DNA from: Parachlamydia sp. AcF125
GTDB lineage: Bacteria > Chlamydiota > Chlamydiia > Chlamydiales > Parachlamydiaceae
Length of the DNA stretch: 64,000 nucleotides
Assembly (NCBI RefSeq): GCF_018342475.1
Contig: NZ_JAEMUD010000001.1
Span: 62,001-126,000 of the forward strand
Direction: 5' to 3'
Both the position numbers and the translations under genes were made by a program. Position 1 is the first letter of the stretch, and the number at the start of each line of letters is the position of its first letter. The notes beneath the pieces are model-generated. The model was not told the origin of the DNA. It saw nothing but the letters and a program-made list of their open reading frames with translations, and did not search any database. Positions 9,297 to 18,816 of the stretch are shown piece after piece.

Positions 9297-10069
9297 TATC
9301 CCCCTAGCCTCCGTTTCCTTTTTTGGAAATCATACAAAGCCTCTAACAAATGAAAAGGAGTAAAGTCAGGCCATAACACATCGGTGATATAAACCTCTGT
9401 ATAAGAAATCTGCCACAACAAAAAATTACTAATTCTCCATTCACCACTTGTGCGAATAAGCAAATCTGGATCTTCCATATTAGCTGTGTCTAAATATCTC
9501 GCGATCACTTCTTCCGTGATCTTTTCTGCCACACCTTCTTGCTTTTGATAATCCTTGACAAGCCTATTGACAGCGCGGCAAATATCATCTCTTCCTCCGT
9601 AATTTACGGCAAGGATCATCCGAACTTGATCGCATTGTTTGGTGAATTGCTTGGTTTTCGTAATCGTCTCGACCACATTTTCAGGAATTTTTGACAAATC
9701 TCCTATGGTATCAAAGCGGATCCCTTCTTTTAGCATAGTTCCCCGCTGTTCGGTGAGGTACACATCTAATAACCACATTAAGGCTTGCACCTCTTCTTGA
9801 GGCCGCGCCCAGTTTTCTGTGGAAAAGGCATAAAATGTTACCGCCTGTATTCCCAATTCCTTGCAGGCTTTGACTATTTCAATCAAGTTATCCGCGCCTT
9901 CTCTGTGCCCCACTTTTGCCGAAGCTTGTTGCTTTTTGGCCCAACGTCGATTTCCATCAGGAATAATCGCTACATGTCTCGGAGCAATGGAACGATCATA
10001 TCCTATTAAATCCTTAGCTTGATAAATAGACTCAGTCGGTGGAGAGCAGATGGTGGTTGAACTTAACAT
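9296..10069 (-). CDS. uppS: undecaprenyl diphosphate synthase UppS
   Basis: Condenses isopentenyl diphosphate onto farnesyl diphosphate to give the C55 carrier for cell-envelope glycans. The catalytic core IIPDGNRRWAKK has Asp about 38; FYAFSTENWARP follows, and the C-terminal IRTSGEWRISNFLLWQ motif is present. Length 257 aa. The first 30 residues ahead of HVAIIPDGN are longer than usual, but no internal Met offers a better start. A possible promoter lies at 10090-10118. First gene of the uppS-cdsA-cmk operon. Confidence 0.95.
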   Translation of the reverse strand: MLSSTTICSPPTESIYQAKDLIGYDRSIAPRHVAIIPDGNRRWAKKQQASAKVGHREGADNLIEIVKACKELGIQAVTFYAFSTENWARPQEEVQALMWLLDVYLTEQRGTMLKEGIRFDTIGDLSKIPENVVETITKTKQFTKQCDQVRMILAVNYGGRDDICRAVNRLVKDYQKQEGVAEKITEEVIARYLDTANMEDPDLLIRTSGEWRISNFLLWQISYTEVYITDVLWPDFTPFHLLEALYDFQKRKRRLGG

Positions 10070-10089
10070 ACATTCACTAAGCGTAGGGT

Positions 10090-10118
10090 TTTATCATTTC
10101 AGCACACTAATTATGCAA
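10090..10118 (-). promoter_or_regulatory. putative promoter of uppS-cdsA-cmk
   Basis: On the minus strand TTGCAT (10113-10118), 17-bp spacer, GATAAA (10090-10095), about 20 bp before the uppS ATG. Match to consensus only; it implies a very short leader. Confidence 0.4.
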
Positions 10119-10244
10119 ACATACCTAAAAAGCAAATTTGCGGCATAGATTTTATCCATTTAGATTAAAAAATAGCTAAATCTCTTAGACCTTTTCTTGA
10201 TAGGATGGAAAATGCCGCCTCAATCCGCTTACCTCTTTTTTTTA

Positions 10245-12050
10245 TCATCCGGCTTTTAAAACTTCCATGAAAGCACTTTGCGGAATATTCACTTTTCCGA
10301 TCTCTTTCATCCGTTTTTTTCCTTTCTTTTGTTTTTCCCAAAGTTTTCTTTTGCGAGAAATATCTCCCCCGTAACATTTTGCTGTCACATTTTTAGACAA
10401 GGCTTTGATGGTCTCTCGTGCCACAACTTTCCCTCCAATAGCAGCTTGAATGGGGACTTTAAACAGCTGCTGAGGGATCACTTCTACGAGTTTTTCACAG
10501 ATTGCTCGCCCTTTACTTTCAGCTTTAGTACGGTGCACTAAACAAGAGAAGGCATCAACCGGTTCTTCATTCACACGAATTTCCAGTTTAATGATATCGC
10601 TCGGTTCATAGCAGTCAAATTCATAATCAAAGGATCCATAACCCCGCGTAATCGATTTAAGCTTATCGTTAAAGTCGGTAATGATCTCATTTAAGGGGAA
10701 ACGATAGGTCAAAAGTAAACGCTTAGAATCTAATGTTTCCGTTTTAATACAATTTCCCCGCTTTTCCATCCCGAGGCTCATGATCGCGCCTAAATATTCC
10801 GCTGGGATGATAATATGACATTTCACCCAAGGCTCTTCAACTGTCTCGATAAAAGTGGGATCGGGATAATGAGCCGGATTATCAATTTCTAAAATTTGTC
10901 CATCAGAAAGCAAAAAGCGATAGATCACACTGGGCGCGGTGGAAATCACGTCGAGGTCAAACTCTCGCTGAATCCTTTCAAAAATAATCTCCAAATGCAA
11001 AAGCCCCAAAAATCCGCAGCGAAATCCAAAACCTAAAGCCAAGCTGCTTTCTTGCTCAATATGCAAAGCCGTATCATTGAGTTGCAACTTAGTCAAAGCA
11101 TCTCTTAAAGCTTCAAAATCTGTAGAGTCAATAGGATAAATCCCTGCAAATACCACGGGAGAAATATGCCTAAAGCCTGGGAGCGGTTCTGCTGCGGGAT
11201 ATTTTTGAAGGGTGATGGTATCGCCCACCTTCACATCCGATGTTTTTTTGATGTTGGCAATGATATACCCCACTTCGCCTGAGCGCAGTTCAGGAACAGG
11301 CCGCTCGTTTGGAGCAAACACCCCAACTTCTAAAACTTCAAATGCCCGATCATTCGTCATCATTTTAATGAGAGACCCTTTTTTGATCTCCCCGCTCATA
11401 ATCCGTACATAAACCATAACTCCCCGATAGGTATCGTAGTGAGAGTCAAATACCAATGCTCGCAATAAACCATCCTTAGGCTCTTGAGGAGGCGGAATTT
11501 TTTTTAAAATATCCTCTAGAATTCCCTCGATTCCTATTCCGGATTTTGCTGAACAGCAAATCGCCTCAGAGGCATCAATGCCAATTACCTCTTCAATTTG
11601 CTTTTTAACTTCTTCCACATTGGCTGTAGGAAGGTCAATTTTATTGATGACAGGCATAATTTCTAAATCTCTTTCGATAGCTAAATGCACATTTGCTAAT
11701 GTTTGCGCTTGCACGCCTTGCCCCGCATCCACTACCAAAAGAGCCCCTTCACAAGCTGCTAGAGAACGGGAAACTTCATAGGAAAAATCGACGTGTCCGG
11801 GAGTATCGATTAAATTAATTTGATAGGTTTCGCCATCTTTAGCTTGGTAATACATCGTCACCGGATGGGCCTTGATGGTAATCCCTCGTTCTCGCTCTAA
11901 GTCCATGTCATCGAGCAATTGTTCTTGCATATTCCTTGCTTCTACCGTATGGGTTAACTCTAGGAGCCGATCAGCCAGAGTGGACTTCCCATGGTCAATA
12001 TGGGCAATAATAGAAAAGTTTCGTATCTTCTGGCGGTCATAGGTATACAT
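10245..12050 (-). CDS. lepA: elongation factor 4 (LepA)
   Basis: Ribosome back-translocase GTPase. G-motifs: AHIDHGKST near residue 16-24, [19 protein letters not shown] and NKIDLP. The C-terminal LepA domain ends in [22 protein letters not shown]. The longest frame starts at a TTG at 12119 and would give 624 aa; the ATG at 12050 gives 601 aa starting [12 protein letters not shown], which matches the 595-602 residues usual for LepA, so I place the start there although no strong Shine-Dalgarno is visible. Single gene, same strand as its neighbours. Confidence 0.96.
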   Translation of the reverse strand: MYTYDRQKIRNFSIIAHIDHGKSTLADRLLELTHTVEARNMQEQLLDDMDLERERGITIKAHPVTMYYQAKDGETYQINLIDTPGHVDFSYEVSRSLAACEGALLVVDAGQGVQAQTLANVHLAIERDLEIMPVINKIDLPTANVEEVKKQIEEVIGIDASEAICCSAKSGIGIEGILEDILKKIPPPQEPKDGLLRALVFDSHYDTYRGVMVYVRIMSGEIKKGSLIKMMTNDRAFEVLEVGVFAPNERPVPELRSGEVGYIIANIKKTSDVKVGDTITLQKYPAAEPLPGFRHISPVVFAGIYPIDSTDFEALRDALTKLQLNDTALHIEQESSLALGFGFRCGFLGLLHLEIIFERIQREFDLDVISTAPSVIYRFLLSDGQILEIDNPAHYPDPTFIETVEEPWVKCHIIIPAEYLGAIMSLGMEKRGNCIKTETLDSKRLLLTYRFPLNEIITDFNDKLKSITRGYGSFDYEFDCYEPSDIIKLEIRVNEEPVDAFSCLVHRTKAESKGRAICEKLVEVIPQQLFKVPIQAAIGGKVVARETIKALSKNVTAKCYGGDISRKRKLWEKQKKGKKRMKEIGKVNIPQSAFMEVLKAG

Positions 12051-12270
12051 GCAAAAATCTACTTTATTCTGAAAAAGGTTAGGTATGAGAGTTAATTGCC
12101 TCCCTTTAGTAGGCTTCAATTAACTCGAAAAAAATTGCTTCAAATAGACAAAATTAAAGCATTTTAGATAAGAATTCAAGAGATAAATAAAAAAGAAATT
12201 CCTATTGGATTGAGGGAGTTAACTTCTTGCAGGCTGTTTTCCCCTCATGCATCAAAACGAGGGGACAAGC

Positions 12271-12897
12271 CTAATTTTGATTTTGCAAGCAGCAGAGCAA
12301 GCTTCCTTGCTCAAAGGTGAGTTCCACTTTCTCTCCCAGGCAACAATTGGATTGGCTTAAAAAAGAGGAATCTAATGTTTGCCGAGTGAGCTCCCACTTT
12401 AACCCTTTAGAGGAAACCTCTAAAACGGGACCATTAAAGGGAATAAGGGAAATTCTTTGCCCAGGAAATGTGTGCAAAGTTTCTCTTTTTTTTAAAAAAA
12501 ACGACGTTTCGAATTCCGATACCATTTTAACCTGGGAGGAATAGCGGTGCATTAAATGGATATTGCTTAAAGTATGGTCCATCCGATTTCCTCCAGCTCC
12601 AAATATAAAAATAGAATTAAATCCTTTTTTTAAAAGAATTTGAACAGCGAGAGCGAGATCGGTCTCATCTTTAAGAGAAGGAAATTTTACACAGGGTACG
12701 GAAGAATAAAATTCAAGCACGTGGGGCAAAACAGAATCCAAATCTCCAATAAGAAGATCGGGTTTAATTTGCATGCTAAAGCAATGATTTAATCCCCCAT
12801 CCACAGCGGCCAAGAATGGAAAACGTCGGATCTGTAAGGAGCTCCATTTTAGATCCCAAATTTCCCCATTTGTAATAAGAGCAGCTTGATTGTGCAT
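12271..12897 (-). CDS. thiamine pyrophosphokinase-like protein
   Basis: Family of thiamine diphosphokinases, which transfer pyrophosphate from ATP to thiamine. Conserved blocks in order: AVDGGLNHC (31-39), PDLLIGDLDSV (47-56), DETDLALAVQILL (77-89), GAGGNRMDHTLSNI (100-113). The C-terminal beta domain is present and total length is 208 aa, normal for bacterial members. A cytosolic cofactor-salvage role is expected; no thiamine transport or synthesis genes lie beside it. A possible CCCCTC/GAGGGG hairpin lies just beyond its stop (about 12244-12268). Confidence 0.88.
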   Translation of the reverse strand: MHNQAALITNGEIWDLKWSSLQIRRFPFLAAVDGGLNHCFSMQIKPDLLIGDLDSVLPHVLEFYSSVPCVKFPSLKDETDLALAVQILLKKGFNSIFIFGAGGNRMDHTLSNIHLMHRYSSQVKMVSEFETSFFLKKRETLHTFPGQRISLIPFNGPVLEVSSKGLKWELTRQTLDSSFLSQSNCCLGEKVELTFEQGSLLCCLQNQN

Positions 12898-12927
12898 TTG
12901 ACATCGTTTTAAACTGACTTATAAAGA

Positions 12928-13011
12928 TGCGGCCAAGATGACTCGAACATCCACCGAGTTACCCCGACTAGAACCTGAATCTAGCGCGTCTACCAATTCC
13001 GCCATGGCCGC
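12928..13011 (-). tRNA. tRNA-Leu (anticodon CAG)
   Basis: 84-nt class II tRNA. The 7-bp acceptor stem is GCGGCCA paired with TGGCCGC. The anticodon stem CTAGA/TCTAG encloses loop TTCAGGT with anticodon CAG. A long variable arm (about 12954-12968) and a T-loop containing GTTCGAGTC follow. The discriminator base is A and CCA is not encoded. Reads CUG leucine codons. Confidence 0.93.
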
Positions 13012-13392
13012 AAGTAATAAGTAAGCCTTTATAGAGGATCGGATATTTTTTGTAAAATAAAATAGTTGGTTTCTAAACATTTCCAACAGGCGTATTGCCC
13101 TCTAAACAAACTTCTTAACCAGCCAAAAGGGGGATTTTTCCCACTCGTTTTTTTAAAAGGTACCGTCCATCTGTTATTCGCTCTCCTTTTTCCCTTACAA
13201 AAATTGTCAGCTCTCAACTAAATAAACATTTACACGAATTTATCAAAAATTTTAGGCTGGGATTAATCAGGTTTTCCCGCAAAAGTTGGCTCCCAAATGT
13301 CGGCAGGCAGTAGGGAAATTTATAAAGGGAGTAACCCCCAGCTTTCAAAACTTTTAGATTTTTACCTTTAAAGTTAAAAGAGAGAGTGTTTA
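13012..13392. other. intergenic gap between tRNA-Leu and dps
   Basis: Holds the tRNA promoter (13028-13056) and presumably the divergent dps promoter, which I could not place. The small open frames here have no ribosome-binding site or recognisable product. Confidence 0.5.
13028..13056 (-). promoter_or_regulatory. promoter of tRNA-Leu
   Basis: TTTACA (13051-13056), 17-bp spacer, TATAAA (13028-13033) on the minus strand, about 17 bp from the tRNA 5' end. Near-consensus and well placed. Confidence 0.6.
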
Positions 13393-13854
13393 ATGAAAAC
13401 ATCCGATTTAAAGTCAGAACCTATTTGCAAGAGTTTAGCGCAAGTATTGGCCGATACTTACATCCTCTATGTTAAAACGCAAAATTTTCATTGGAATGTG
13501 GTAGACCCGCGCTTTTATTCCTTACATAAAATGTTAGAAGACCAGTATGCAGAACTCGCAGAAGCCCTGGATGAAATTGCAGAAAGGATGCGGATGCTAA
13601 ATGGCAAGTCTCCAGCAACCATGAAAAAATTCCTTGAATTGGGCTCTTTATCCGAGGCAGAAGGAGGGTTATCTGGAGATGAAATGCTGCAGATACTCAT
13701 CAACGACCATGCCGCGCTCATCAAAACCGTGCGCAAGAAAATCGAAGAAGCCCAAACCCTTCAAGACGAAGGAACGGCAGATATGCTTATCCAACGGTTA
13801 CGCGCCCATGAAAAAAACCATTGGATGCTGCAAAGCCATTTTAAAGAAAAGTAA
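13393..13854 (+). CDS. dps: Dps-family ferritin
   Basis: A 153-residue four-helix DNA-protection / mini-ferritin protein that oxidises and stores iron in a dodecamer. The ferroxidase ligands are all present with family spacing: His33 (NFHWNV), His45, Asp60 and Glu64 (DEIAERM), matching E. coli His51, His63, Asp78 and Glu82. The N-terminus is short, without a Lys-rich DNA-binding tail, so iron detoxification may be its main role. A GAGAG ribosome-binding site precedes the ATG. Confidence 0.93.
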   Translation: MKTSDLKSEPICKSLAQVLADTYILYVKTQNFHWNVVDPRFYSLHKMLEDQYAELAEALDEIAERMRMLNGKSPATMKKFLELGSLSEAEGGLSGDEMLQILINDHAALIKTVRKKIEEAQTLQDEGTADMLIQRLRAHEKNHWMLQSHFKEK

Positions 13855-13945
13855 AGTTTTACTAACATCCTTTTTAAGTTAAAAAGCTTAATCGATCGCC
13901 CGTTAGCTCTATTGTCAAGATATTCAGCCTGCATCTGGTTATATC

Positions 13946-14893
13946 TCAAGCCCCCCGTTGGGTGAGCTCGGTAAGCTCCATACTTAAAAAGGATTCTCCC
14001 ATAACAGCATATAGTTTTTGCTCTAAATAACTCCCAAGTTCTGGATGCTGTTTTTGGAGCCAGAGGCGAAATTTAAAGGTTTTCTTAAAAAGCTCTTCAT
14101 GCGAAACATCTTTATTTTTAACCTCCTCTCGCTGTGAAAATAGGCCCACATCCACATGAATAGGCTTTCCCTCTAATACGGCAGTATTTTGCATCAAAGC
14201 ATGATCTTCATCCACAAAGCCTCGCTCGTGTTCAGATAAAATCATTTCAGTCAAATCCCCTAAAAGTTGTTTACATTCTCTAACTTTTCCTTGAGCCATC
14301 CACGTATCAAGCGTGGGGCAAATCATTGAGGCTTTTTTTTGAATGAGAAACTGCATAGAGTCTAGATCTACAGAATGCTTATACCCCATTTTGTCATACA
14401 ACGTTAGGCGTTTTTTTAAATCGCGATGATCATTTAGATGCGCATAGATGAGCCCCCCTTCGTTTTGCAAATGATCAAAACTTAATTTCCAACTAGAGTA
14501 AACTCTTTCCAGCTTTTGTTGCTTTTTTTTCATTTTTTGCTGACGCATCTCCTCGACAAAAGGGATAAAAGAAAACCACTCTAGCCAAGGTTTCGGCCTA
14601 TACCTTTGGTATTTGAAAAACTTTATAACAAATTGCTTATCTTGGCTTTCAAATACGTACGATTGGCAACCTTTTCCTAAATAATAAAAAGGTTGTTTTA
14701 AAATTTGATCTAAATTTTCTTGCTCCTGTTTTTGCAAGGGGCGCATATTCCAACGAGGGTCATAAGCAAAGGAGGTGACAATATTGTCTGGAGAAAAACC
14801 ATCCGTAAGATAATAGTAAAGTCTTCCCCCGCCATAAACACAGCAAACAAACAGGAGTAAGCATAAAATTTTTGTCAGATATTTTTGCCGCAT
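13946..14893 (-). CDS. membrane-anchored kinase-like protein, Chlamydiae-type
   Basis: I place the start at ATG 14893 (315 aa). GAGGG lies 5 nt upstream, and the earlier ATG at 14944 overlaps a good promoter. An N-terminal hydrophobic segment (about 9-21) suggests membrane attachment. Then comes a kinase-like glycine loop, LGKGCQSYVFES, with an invariant-type Lys in VIKFFK 17 residues after its last Gly. A C-terminal block, GFVDEDHALMQN and then HVDVG, resembles the catalytic loop and DxG motif of small-molecule kinases. HRD/HGD is not present as such, so activity is uncertain. I recognise it as a type of conserved hypothetical found in many chlamydiae, but its substrate is unknown. Confidence 0.7.
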   Translation of the reverse strand: MRQKYLTKILCLLLFVCCVYGGGRLYYYLTDGFSPDNIVTSFAYDPRWNMRPLQKQEQENLDQILKQPFYYLGKGCQSYVFESQDKQFVIKFFKYQRYRPKPWLEWFSFIPFVEEMRQQKMKKKQQKLERVYSSWKLSFDHLQNEGGLIYAHLNDHRDLKKRLTLYDKMGYKHSVDLDSMQFLIQKKASMICPTLDTWMAQGKVRECKQLLGDLTEMILSEHERGFVDEDHALMQNTAVLEGKPIHVDVGLFSQREEVKNKDVSHEELFKKTFKFRLWLQKQHPELGSYLEQKLYAVMGESFLSMELTELTQRGA

Positions 14894-14942
14894 GCCAGCC
14901 CTCAATCCAATCCGCACACTTTTTTTAATAAAATGTAAGGGC

Positions 14943-14972
14943 ATCCTAGCAGTTGAGTGATGATTTTGTCAA
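14943..14972 (-). promoter_or_regulatory. promoter of the kinase-like gene
   Basis: Perfect TTGACA (14967-14972), 18-bp spacer, TAGGAT (14943-14948). The -10 touches the upstream ATG at 14942-14944, so transcripts would begin downstream of it and use the ATG at 14893 with its GAGGG site. Confidence 0.55.
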
Positions 14973-15309
14973 TTTTTAGCTAAAATGTTTATCATAAAAA
15001 ATTCCTAAGAAATTCAGGGAAATAGGGAAAGAATTTTTAATGACTTCTTTTTTCACCTATTTCGGAAAGCAAATTTAAAACGCTGTATTTTTAGGTCTTG
15101 TGGCGTAAATGGGGAAATGGGAGAAAGCGCCTGCGGTAAACTTACCCTTTGACATTTAAAAGCTATAAATTTAGTCCGCTACAAAAAAAATTTAGGCAGG
15201 CTATGGAAAAAAGCTCACTTACCGCATACGCAATGGGTCCCAGCATAACAAAGCTTTAGTTCAAAGGGGAAGTATAACTTTAGGGTTTTCCACCGAAGCA
15301 ATGGATGGA
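14973..15309. other. non-coding gap upstream of the IS5-type remnant
   Basis: No gene recognised on either strand. It probably includes worn IS flank; I could not identify terminal inverted repeats. Confidence 0.4.
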
Positions 15310-16195
15310 TGGCAGGAAACTAACTAAACGAGGAAGAAAGAACGCCCCAAGGTTTATTCCAATGGTGCGATGCTTTGTGCGCTCACAATTCGCGCTGTCT
15401 ATCACTTGCCTCTTAGGGCTCTGCGAGGATTTCTCTTATCACTTACGGCTTTGATAGCCTTAAAGTTGTCTATTCCTTGTTGTATACCTATCTGTCGGCG
15501 TGCTAAAGAGCTGGGCAGGCCCTTAAGAAATTAAATTATAAGCGTCCGACAGAGATTGTTTTTGACTCTTCGAGAGTGAAGGTTTATGAGAAGTGAGCGG
15601 AAAGCGCGCCAACATGGCAAGAGTAAACGCAGATGTTGGCGGAAAATTCATTTGGCAATCTGTTCAAACTCGCATGAGATCATTTTAAGTGAATTGACTA
15701 AAAGCAGCCAAGCAGGTGGCGCCCAACCTGCCAAAAAGCGTGAGAAATATTTATGGGGTTGGCGCGTATGACAGGCAAGCTTTTTATCGATTATGCCATG
15801 CTAAAGACCTCATTCCTTTAGTGCCTCCAAGAAAAGAAGGTAGGTTGGGCAATCAGGCTAGTAAGCCGTGGATGAAACAAAGAAAGGATGCCTTAAGGAG
15901 CATTCAAGGTTGCGGAGAAGATGGCGCAGCAAGGTCTCTTTGAAAGAAGCTTTTCGGCTATCATAAATGCTCACTTGCAGAAACTGCCATGTACCGCTTT
16001 AAGCAAGCCTTTGGAGGGAACTTCCGATCAAGGAAATTAGCCTACCAACGTGCTGAGTTATATGTTAAATATGCGGTAATGAATAGGGTGACAAAGCTTG
16101 GAAAGCCTATTGGATCGCGACTGGAAAAAATAGGCAATAATCCGGCTTGCCTTAAAAAGCTGGCATTCAATGAATTTACGCAACAAGCCTCTTAA
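15310..16195 (+). pseudogene. decayed IS5-type transposase
   Basis: Blocks of an IS5-family DDE transposase in several frames. The N-terminal part (about 15390-15510) reads LRALRGFLLSLTALIALKL then CRRAKELGR. The middle (15586-15690) reads ARQHGKSKRRCWRKIHLAI then SHEIILSELT. An 'AYDRQAFYRL ... PLVPPRKEG' block (about 15770-15845) and a C-terminal AETAMYRFKQAFGG block (about 15975-16020) follow. At least three frame breaks and in-frame stops make it non-functional. It ends directly against the ribosomal-operon terminator. Confidence 0.8.
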
Positions 16196-16198
16196 GAA

Positions 16199-16230
16199 AT
16201 AAAAAAACCTCACAAGAAGCTTGTGAGGTT
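16199..16230 (-). terminator. rho-independent terminator of the ribosomal block
   Basis: On the minus strand AACCTCACAAG-CTT-CTTGTGAGGTT followed by TTTTTT, 27 bp downstream of the rplQ stop. Perfect 11-bp stem with short loop and T-tract. Confidence 0.9.
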
Positions 16231-16256
16231 CAAACTAAAAAGCGAGCAAGAGAATA

Positions 16257-16685
16257 TTAGTTAGCTAGATATTCAATTACACAAGTTTGTGCATTATCGC
16301 CCACGCGTCTTTTGCTTTTAATAATACGTGTATAACCGCCTTGACGTTCTGTGAAACGAGGGCCTAATTCGCCAAATAATTTCTTAATTACTCTACGGTC
16401 TGTATTATAAGCACTTGTATCGCCGTTGCGAGCAGCTCTTTCTTCTTTGTCTGTCAAAGGATTAAAGCAAATCATCAAATCTGCAATTGCTTGTCGGCGA
16501 GTGGCAAGGGTATCTTTTTTAGCAAGCGTGATCATTTGATCTGCCAAACTGCGCAAAGCTTTTGCTTTGGCAACAGTCGTGACAATGCGCTCCTCATCAA
16601 TCAAAGATTTCAACATATTGGCAAACATAGCTCTGCGATGAGAGGATGTTCGGCCAAGTTTACACGTATTTTTCTTATGTCTCAT
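16257..16685 (-). CDS. rplQ: 50S ribosomal protein L17
   Basis: A 142-residue L17 starting [17 protein letters not shown], with the family-typical [15 protein letters not shown] and the C-terminal [15 protein letters not shown] and GYTRI. L17 sits near the exit tunnel. Last gene of the block: 14 bp after rpoA and followed by the terminator at 16199-16230. Confidence 0.97.
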   Translation of the reverse strand: MRHKKNTCKLGRTSSHRRAMFANMLKSLIDEERIVTTVAKAKALRSLADQMITLAKKDTLATRRQAIADLMICFNPLTDKEERAARNGDTSAYNTDRRVIKKLFGELGPRFTERQGGYTRIIKSKRRVGDNAQTCVIEYLAN

Positions 16686-16699
16686 AATAATATACCTAA

Positions 16700-17815
16700 C
16701 TATTCTTCACTTTTTAATACATCTGATTTGTCTTTAGCTTCTCTATGGTACTGGGCTATTTTTTCTTTAACGTTATCCGCAGTTATCCCATATTTAGATA
16801 AATCCATTCCGAGGTGAAGTCCCATTTCAGTTAATTTGGCTTTGATTTCATTCAAAGATTTTTTCCCAAAGTTACGGAACTCAAGCATACGACGCTCAGG
16901 TATAGAAACAAGCTCAGCAATCGTATCGATATTAGCTCCACTTAAGCAATTGGTAGAACGAACTGATAACTCAATTTCATCGATCCGCAATGCAAGCTTA
17001 GACATAATCGCATCTTGATCTGCATCATCGCGTGATTGTCCTTCATCAAATAGCAACATGTGCGGATTGATGTGGGTAAACACCGACATGTGTTTAACGC
17101 CAATTTGGGCAGCAAAGGCAAGGGCCTCAGCTGGTGTGATGCGGCCATCGGTTGTGATTTCTAGAAGTAATCGATCAAAATCCGTGTCTTGTCCCACCCG
17201 TGTATTTTCTACTGCATAGTTAACCAATCGGACTGGAGAAAAAGCTGCATCAATTAAAATCTCATCTGAAGTTTTCCCATGAACGTCCAAGCGATCTGAA
17301 GGAACGTATCCACGTCCGATGACAACGCGCAAGTCCATTTGTCTTTTCATCGGCTGCGTTACAGTGAATAAGTGAAGCTGAGGATTCACAACTTCATAAT
17401 TTCCCTCTGTAAAAACGTCGCCTAATGTAACGGGATATTTTCCCTGATTTTTATCGAGATCGTCCTGTGTAATTTCTAAAATAGAGGTCACAATCCGATC
17501 ATCCCGCGAGTTGGGTGTCTCATCTAGGGGAAGCTTGCGTATTAACGCCCCTTTCAAGTTAAGGATAATATTTGTCATATCCTCAACAATTCCCTCTATC
17601 GCCATGTATTCATGAGAAATTCCTTCAATTCGTACAGAAACAATAGCAGGCGCTTCAAGTGAAGAAAGCATCATGCGGCGGAGAGAATTTCCCACAGTGT
17701 GGCCGAACCCTTTTTCAAAAGGTTCTGCAATAAAACGACCAAACGTCTGGCTTAGCGTTTCCTCATCCACAGAAATTTGCTGAGGGATTTCAAACTTACC
17801 ATACTTGACTGCCAT
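16700..17815 (-). CDS. rpoA: RNA polymerase alpha subunit
   Basis: 371 residues. The N-terminal dimerisation domain contains [16 protein letters not shown]. The C-terminal domain (about 275-345) contains [20 protein letters not shown] and [14 protein letters not shown], which contacts UP elements and activators. The longest frame starts 15 bp earlier; I chose the ATG at 17815 ([11 protein letters not shown]) because GAGGAG lies 7 nt upstream. The C-terminal tail after the alpha-CTD is extended and charged, as in other chlamydiae. Confidence 0.97.
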   Translation of the reverse strand: MAVKYGKFEIPQQISVDEETLSQTFGRFIAEPFEKGFGHTVGNSLRRMMLSSLEAPAIVSVRIEGISHEYMAIEGIVEDMTNIILNLKGALIRKLPLDETPNSRDDRIVTSILEITQDDLDKNQGKYPVTLGDVFTEGNYEVVNPQLHLFTVTQPMKRQMDLRVVIGRGYVPSDRLDVHGKTSDEILIDAAFSPVRLVNYAVENTRVGQDTDFDRLLLEITTDGRITPAEALAFAAQIGVKHMSVFTHINPHMLLFDEGQSRDDADQDAIMSKLALRIDEIELSVRSTNCLSGANIDTIAELVSIPERRMLEFRNFGKKSLNEIKAKLTEMGLHLGMDLSKYGITADNVKEKIAQYHREAKDKSDVLKSEE

Positions 17816-17944
17816 GAAGTCACTCCTCATAAAAAATAAAATAAACTGTTTTCGCTCTTCGAGAGTTGATTCGCAAAGACTCGAAAGATTCTAGCGTTAA
17901 TTCTGCCTTAAATCATGGATGATTCACATTGCAGATAAAAATAG

Positions 17945-18352
17945 TTATACTCGACGTCTTTTAGGTGGCCTGCAACCATTATGGGGACAAGGAGTCACGT
18001 CACGGATTGAAGTAATTAACAATCCAGCCCCTTGCAAACCTCTTACAGCCGACTCACGTCCTGCACCTGGCCCTTTAAGCTTGACTTCCACTTCACGCAT
18101 TCCGGCAGCCATTGCAAGTTTTGCTGCGTCTTGAGCGGCAACAGTTGCTGCAAATGCTGAAGATTTACGCGAACCGGAGAAGTTAACTTTTCCTGCACTG
18201 GCCCAAGAGACCACGTTCCCATTAGGATCGGTGATAGATACAATCGTATTGTTAAAAGTTGCTTTCACATGTACAACTCCGGATGGAACATGTGCATGTA
18301 ACTTCTTTTTAGGCTTTACAGCTGCTTTTTTATTTACGACCTGCTTAGACAA
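17945..18352 (-). CDS. rpsK: 30S ribosomal protein S11
   Basis: 135 residues. [19 protein letters not shown] and the C-terminal [18 protein letters not shown] are diagnostic. Part of the platform near the 3' end of 16S rRNA. It lies 17 bp after rpsM and is followed by a 129-bp gap before rpoA. Confidence 0.97.
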   Translation of the reverse strand: MSKQVVNKKAAVKPKKKLHAHVPSGVVHVKATFNNTIVSITDPNGNVVSWASAGKVNFSGSRKSSAFAATVAAQDAAKLAMAAGMREVEVKLKGPGAGRESAVRGLQGAGLLITSIRDVTPCPHNGCRPPKRRRV

Positions 18353-18369
18353 AGTGATTCACTCCTCTC

Positions 18370-18738
18370 TTATTTTTTCTTATTAGCAACTGTTTTACGA
18401 CGGCCTTTTCTCGTTCTAGCATTAGTACGAGTGCGTTGTCCACGAACTGGAAGTCCAACGCGATGTCTTTGCCCACGATAGGAATGGATGCTAATTAATC
18501 GTTTGATATTATTTTGAACTTGACGTTTGAGATCCCCTTCAACCACATACTGAGACTGGAGCAAGGCGTTAATACTTGCAATCTCATCTTCTGTCAATTT
18601 GTGGGCACGCATATTAGGGTCTAGACCCAGCTTTGCAATAATTTCATTAGCTAGACGACGACCTAATCCATAGATATATGTCAAACTAATTTCTAATCTT
18701 TTATTATCCGGTATGTCGATACCGATAATTCTAGGCAT
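18370..18738 (-). CDS. rpsM: 30S ribosomal protein S13
   Basis: 122 residues. [21 protein letters not shown], the helix-hairpin-helix region [12 protein letters not shown], and the C-terminal [20 protein letters not shown] tail that contacts tRNA. Lies 78 bp after secY; that gap is too short for rpmJ, infA or map, which sit here in many bacteria. Confidence 0.97.
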   Translation of the reverse strand: MPRIIGIDIPDNKRLEISLTYIYGLGRRLANEIIAKLGLDPNMRAHKLTEDEIASINALLQSQYVVEGDLKRQVQNNIKRLISIHSYRGQRHRVGLPVRGQRTRTNARTRKGRRKTVANKKK

Positions 18739-18816
18739 TCAAATCTCCTACTAATTACATGAAATTGAACTTGATAATTTACCACACGTGCTCTTTTTCT
18801 TCAAAAGAAAACACTC

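Noticed and set aside
10165-10377. 70-residue minus-strand frame overlapping the lepA 3' end
   Set aside because: Out-of-frame shadow of lepA with low-complexity Lys/Arg content.
13029-13217. Small minus-strand frame upstream of tRNA-Leu
   Set aside because: Overlaps the tRNA promoter and has no ribosome-binding site or recognisable product.
15586-16195. Three separate short plus-strand frames as genes
   Set aside because: Together they read as consecutive pieces of one broken IS5-type transposase.
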